From: Thalassolituus sp. UBA1087
GTDB lineage: Bacteria > Pseudomonadota > Gammaproteobacteria > Pseudomonadales > Oceanobacteraceae
Length of the DNA stretch: 64,000 nt
Assembly (NCBI GenBank): GCA_002314145.1
Contig: DCCG01000016.1
Span: forward strand, 1-64,000
Direction: 5' to 3'
Part shown: positions 60,872-64,000 of the stretch, piece by piece
Layout: every line of letters begins with the position of its first letter
Position numbering within the stretch: position 1 is the first letter of the stretch
Position numbers and translations under genes: made by a program
Notes under the pieces: generated by a model
Told to the model about the DNA's origin: nothing
What the model saw: only the letters and a program-made list of their open reading frames with translations
The model's database searches: none

Positions 60872-62038
60872 TTAATGCGGTTGTTTTTCTTGCGCCACAT
60901 CAAATCCGCGCCAGACCACGACCGCCGCCACCACTGAAACGACGGCAGCCAGCAGATATACAATAACGCCCCCGGCCGCTTCCCAGAGAACGCCACTCAG
61001 CCAGGCGCCAATCGCGGTGCCCAGACCAAAGCCCAGACTGGAGTAAAGTGCCTGCCCCTGTCCCTGCATCGGGGCCGGAAACAACACCTGAATGTAACGC
61101 ATGGCGACAACATGCATGGCACCAAAACTGAAGGCATGTATGCCCTGCGCGATCACCAGTAAAAACAGGTTTTCCGGCACCAGCGCAATCAGCACCCAGC
61201 GCACAGTGGTCAGCATCAGACTCAGGATGCACCAGTGTTTCAGAGTGAGCAACTCGGCCAGGTGCCGGAACTGCCAGAAAAGCACCACTTCCGCGAGCAC
61301 GCCAACCGCCCACAGGGTACCGATCAGCCAGCTCGGATAATTCAGGTCTTCGAGGTAAATACTGAAGAAGGTGTAATAAGGACCATGACTGACCTGCAAT
61401 AGCATGGTCATCAGCAGGAAAATAAGGACCGGCCGGCGCGTCAGCGTCTGCCAGAAGCCCTGTGTCTGCGCCTGCCCTTCACGGACACCCGCTGCCGCCG
61501 GAATCAGCCAGCTGTTGAACACAATCGCGGCCATTAACAGAATCATAATCAGTGGCAACACGGAGACGGAGAACACATCGAACAGCAGACCTGCCAGCAT
61601 CACCAGACCGGTGAAGCCAACGGATCCCCACACCCGGATGCGGCTGTACTGACCAATCTGATTTCCCAGTGCTTTCAGGGTAATGGCTTCGTACTGCGGC
61701 AGCATGGCGGCCCAGAAAAACCCGTACCCCAGCATCACCGCCAGCACGCCGCTGAAACTCTCCGCCCACCAGATAAAAGCAAAACAGATCAGCGTCAGAA
61801 GCCCCGCCAGACGCACCATATACAGGGACGACGGAAAACGCGGTGCCAGCGCCGCCCAGAGATTAGGAGCCACTACCCGCACAACGCCAAATCCGGCCAT
61901 CAGCAGGCCAATATCCCCGGCACTGAAATCACGGTCCTGAAGATACAGTCCCCAGTAAGGCGCAATACAGCCCAACAGTGCAAAGTAAAGAATATAAAAT
62001 AATGAAAGCCGGATAACCGGCGGCTCGGATGACACCAC
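60872..62038 (-). CDS. MFS transporter, HcaT/phenylpropionate permease-like
   Basis: 388 residues with twelve membrane helices. The N-terminal helix pair FYILYFALLGCIAPYWGLYL and the loop GLLMAGFGVVRVVAPNLWAA match the PPP (3-phenylpropionic acid) branch of the major facilitator superfamily. The substrate is not known and no aromatic catabolic genes are nearby. It follows aroC but beyond a terminator. Confidence 0.87.
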   Translation of the reverse strand: MVSSEPPVIRLSLFYILYFALLGCIAPYWGLYLQDRDFSAGDIGLLMAGFGVVRVVAPNLWAALAPRFPSSLYMVRLAGLLTLICFAFIWWAESFSGVLAVMLGYGFFWAAMLPQYEAITLKALGNQIGQYSRIRVWGSVGFTGLVMLAGLLFDVFSVSVLPLIMILLMAAIVFNSWLIPAAAGVREGQAQTQGFWQTLTRRPVLIFLLMTMLLQVSHGPYYTFFSIYLEDLNYPSWLIGTLWAVGVLAEVVLFWQFRHLAELLTLKHWCILSLMLTTVRWVLIALVPENLFLLVIAQGIHAFSFGAMHVVAMRYIQVLFPAPMQGQGQALYSSLGFGLGTAIGAWLSGVLWEAAGGVIVYLLAAVVSVVAAVVVWRGFDVAQEKQPH

Positions 62039-62073
62039 ACCTTCTCCGCATTCAGAACTGACAAAAACGCAGA

Positions 62074-62100
62074 CAAAAAAAAGCCACCTTAAACGGTGGC
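62074..62100 (-). terminator. Intrinsic terminator after aroC
   Basis: GCCACC and GGTGGC pair around TTAAAC; on the minus strand a run of eight Ts follows. It ends the aroC transcript eight bases after its stop. Confidence 0.92.
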
Positions 62101-62107
62101 ATGACGA

Positions 62108-63202
62108 TCAGGTCCGGGAAGGCAGCACCGGGGTGCTGCTGTGCACGTCGGCATTCTGCCCGCGATGACGTATCAGATGATCCGCCAGCACAATGGCCAT
62201 CATGGCTTCCGCAATCGGCGTTGCACGGATACCGACACAGGGATCGTGGCGGCCTTTGGTAACGACTTCAATGGGGTTACCGTCAGCGTCGACCGATTGC
62301 CCGGGAATCACCAGACTCGAGGTAGGCTTAAGTGCCATATGGGCAATGATATCCTGACCGGTTGAGATGCCGCCTAATATGCCCCCGGCATGATTACTCA
62401 GAAAGCCCTGTGGTGACATTTCATCACGGTGCTCAGTGCCCTTCTGTTCGACGCAGGCAAAGCCGTCTCCGATTTCCACACCTTTAACGGCATTAATACT
62501 CATCAGCGCATGGGCGAGCTCGGCATCCAGACGATCAAAAATAGGCTCCCCCAGACCGGGAAACAGCCCGCTGGCCACCACGCTGATTTTAGCGCCGACC
62601 GAGTTGCCTTCTTTGCGCAGCGCCGTCATGTATTCTTCCATTTCCGTGACCTTGCCGGCATCAGGACAGAAAAACGGATTCTGTTCCACCTGATCCCAGT
62701 CGAACGCTTCTGCCCGGATAGGTCCTAATTGAGAGAGGTAGCCGCGCACCTGAATGCCTTTGGCTGCCAGCACTTTTTTGGCAACCGCACCAGCGGCTAC
62801 ACGCATTGCGGTCTCGCGCGCCGACGAGCGGCCGCCACCGCGGTAATCGCGGATACCGTATTTCTGTGTGTAGGCATAATCGGCATGAGCCGGACGGAAG
62901 GTTTTGGCAATGTTGGAGTAGTCTTTGGAGCGCTGATCCGTGTTTTCGATCAGCAGTCCGATCGCCGTTCCCGTGGTTTTGCCTTCGAATACTCCGGACA
63001 GAATTTTCACCTGGTCCGCTTCACGGCGCTGCGTGGTATAACGCGAGGTACCGGGTTTGCGGCGGTCAAGATCGCGCTGCAGATCGTCTTCACTCAGTTC
63101 GATACCGGGAGGACACCCATCCACGATGGCCCCCAGCGCCAGACCGTGACTTTCACCAAAGGTGGTGACAGTAAAATTTCTGCCAAACGTATTTCCGGAC
63201 AT
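62108..63202 (-). CDS. aroC: Chorismate synthase
   Basis: 364 residues. FTVTTFGESHGLALGAIVDG is the FMN-site start, then DRRKPGTSRYTTQRREADQV, YRGGGRSSARETAMRVAAGA and NHAGGILGGISTGQDI. It converts EPSP to chorismate, the compound used by PheA and the TyrA half elsewhere in the window. It lies 59 bases after prmB. Confidence 0.97.
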   Translation of the reverse strand: MSGNTFGRNFTVTTFGESHGLALGAIVDGCPPGIELSEDDLQRDLDRRKPGTSRYTTQRREADQVKILSGVFEGKTTGTAIGLLIENTDQRSKDYSNIAKTFRPAHADYAYTQKYGIRDYRGGGRSSARETAMRVAAGAVAKKVLAAKGIQVRGYLSQLGPIRAEAFDWDQVEQNPFFCPDAGKVTEMEEYMTALRKEGNSVGAKISVVASGLFPGLGEPIFDRLDAELAHALMSINAVKGVEIGDGFACVEQKGTEHRDEMSPQGFLSNHAGGILGGISTGQDIIAHMALKPTSSLVIPGQSVDADGNPIEVVTKGRHDPCVGIRATPIAEAMMAIVLADHLIRHRGQNADVHSSTPVLPSRT

Positions 63203-63261
63203 AACTACTCTCGTTGTTCTGTTATTGCACAGAGCCGCATACGCTGCTCCGGTGTGCGCTG

Positions 63262-64000
63262 TTATTTCTGCTGGTATTGATGGCTGAATGCATCCAGGTC
63301 GCGGGCCTGCAGCACGAAAACACCATGGCCGCCGCGTTCAAATTCTGGCCATTCAAACGGCAGAGACGGGCAGGCCTGCGCCAGTGCCGGCCAGCTGTTG
63401 CCGACTTCCACCACCAACAGGCCGTCGTCGGTCAGATACTGGCGGGCCTGCTGCAGCATAATGTGCACCAGATCCAGACCATCTTCGCCGGCCGCCAGCG
63501 CCAGTTCAGGCTCATGGTGATATTCCTGCGGCAGGCTGTTCATATCCTCGGCATCCACATACGGCGGATTGGATACAATCAGATCGTACTGACCGGAGGC
63601 CGCCGCAAACAGGTCAGACTGCAATGCCATCACCCGTTCACTCAAACCGTGACGCTGTATATTTTCGTCAGCCACTTCCAGTGCTTCAAAGGAGATATCC
63701 AGCAACTCGACCTGCGCGTCAGGAAAGGTATGCGCACAGGCAATACCAATGCAGCCACTGCCAGTACAGAGATCCAGTATGCGCTCCGGCGCCGGGTTTC
63801 CGGCGGCCATTTTACCGTGCCACCAGGGGGCGAAGCGTTGTTCAATCATCTGGCCGATCGGCGAGCGCGGAATCAGCACCCGCTCATCGACGACGTAAGG
63901 CTGGCCACAGAACCAGGCCACGCCCAGTAAATAGGGGGCCGGCACGCGCTGCTCAATACGGGTCAGTACCAGTTCCAGTACGCTCAGCCGTTCACTGCGG
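63262..64000 (-). CDS. prmB: Ribosomal protein uL3 glutamine methyltransferase, C-terminal part (start beyond the window)
   Basis: The frame is open to the right edge (about 246 residues visible). After RVPAPYLLGVAWF come VDERVLIPRSPIGQMIEQRF, the SAM site ILDLCTGSGCIGIACAH and the glutamine-methyltransferase motif VSNPPYVDAEDM. The VDERVLIPRSPI segment and prmB-aroC order indicate PrmB rather than PrmC. It methylates a glutamine of ribosomal protein uL3. Confidence 0.94.
   Translation of the reverse strand, partial: RSERLSVLELVLTRIEQRVPAPYLLGVAWFCGQPYVVDERVLIPRSPIGQMIEQRFAPWWHGKMAAGNPAPERILDLCTGSGCIGIACAHTFPDAQVELLDISFEALEVADENIQRHGLSERVMALQSDLFAAASGQYDLIVSNPPYVDAEDMNSLPQEYHHEPELALAAGEDGLDLVHIMLQQARQYLTDDGLLVVEVGNSWPALAQACPSLPFEWPEFERGGHGVFVLQARDLDAFSHQYQQK

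Overview
This 64 kb window comes from the chromosome of a gammaproteobacterium. Gene orders such as gyrA-serC-pheA-hisC-tyrA/aroA-cmk-rpsA-ihfB, mtaD-ubiG-mupP-yciK and purM-purN-DUF3108 are those of Pseudomonas and marine Oceanospirillales-type bacteria. A class I PHA synthase with a phasin fits that picture. I cannot fix the genus from the sequence. There is no sign of a prophage, insertion sequence or CRISPR array.

Layout. 1-7.2 kb holds housekeeping genes: the uvrB start, an aspartate-type aminotransferase, hda, a DUF2066 protein, purM, purN, a DUF3108 protein, dcd and tRNA-Asn. 7.4-24.5 kb is a surface-polysaccharide (O-antigen or capsule type) locus. Nearly all of it runs on the minus strand from galU through ugd, three glycosyltransferases, an AsnB-like protein, a GDP-mannose-epimerase-like SDR, polymerase- and flippase-like membrane proteins, gmd, fcl and gmm, then a decayed manC, an epimerase and an initiating sugar-phosphate transferase. 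A FlaA1/WbpM-type dehydratase faces it from the far end. rfaH lies directly upstream, and an exact ops element (the RfaH recruitment site) sits in the galU leader, so the antiterminator and its target are neighbours. The AT-rich centre (about 15-22 kb) looks like an exchangeable serotype cassette between conserved ends.

24.5-39.7 kb carries pyrF, lapB, lapA, ihfB, rpsA, cmk and an aromatic/serine/histidine gene run, with a Wzz chain-length regulator wedged between gyrA and serC. 39.9-44.7 kb runs on the plus strand: mtaD, ubiG, mupP, yciK and a GGDEF protein behind a good sigma-54 promoter match. 44.8-51.6 kb runs on the minus strand: rluB, scpB (with a very long acidic tail), scpA, two different tryptophanyl-tRNA synthetases in tandem (one with an Fe-S type cysteine motif), yciO and rnm. 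51.7-57 kb has yciB, yciI, an SH3-domain protein, a cyclophilin, an AEC transporter and mnmC. 57-64 kb has three small genes, phaC, a phasin, a small protein, an MFS transporter, aroC and the C-terminal part of prmB.

The most notable observations are the rfaH/ops arrangement, a full-length manC pseudogene that still keeps its ATGA overlap with gmm, the tandem TrpRS pair, the gyrA-coupled wzz, and an AsnB-like protein without a glutaminase domain inside the polysaccharide locus. I did not find a wholly new system. The polysaccharide locus is the accessory part of the window.
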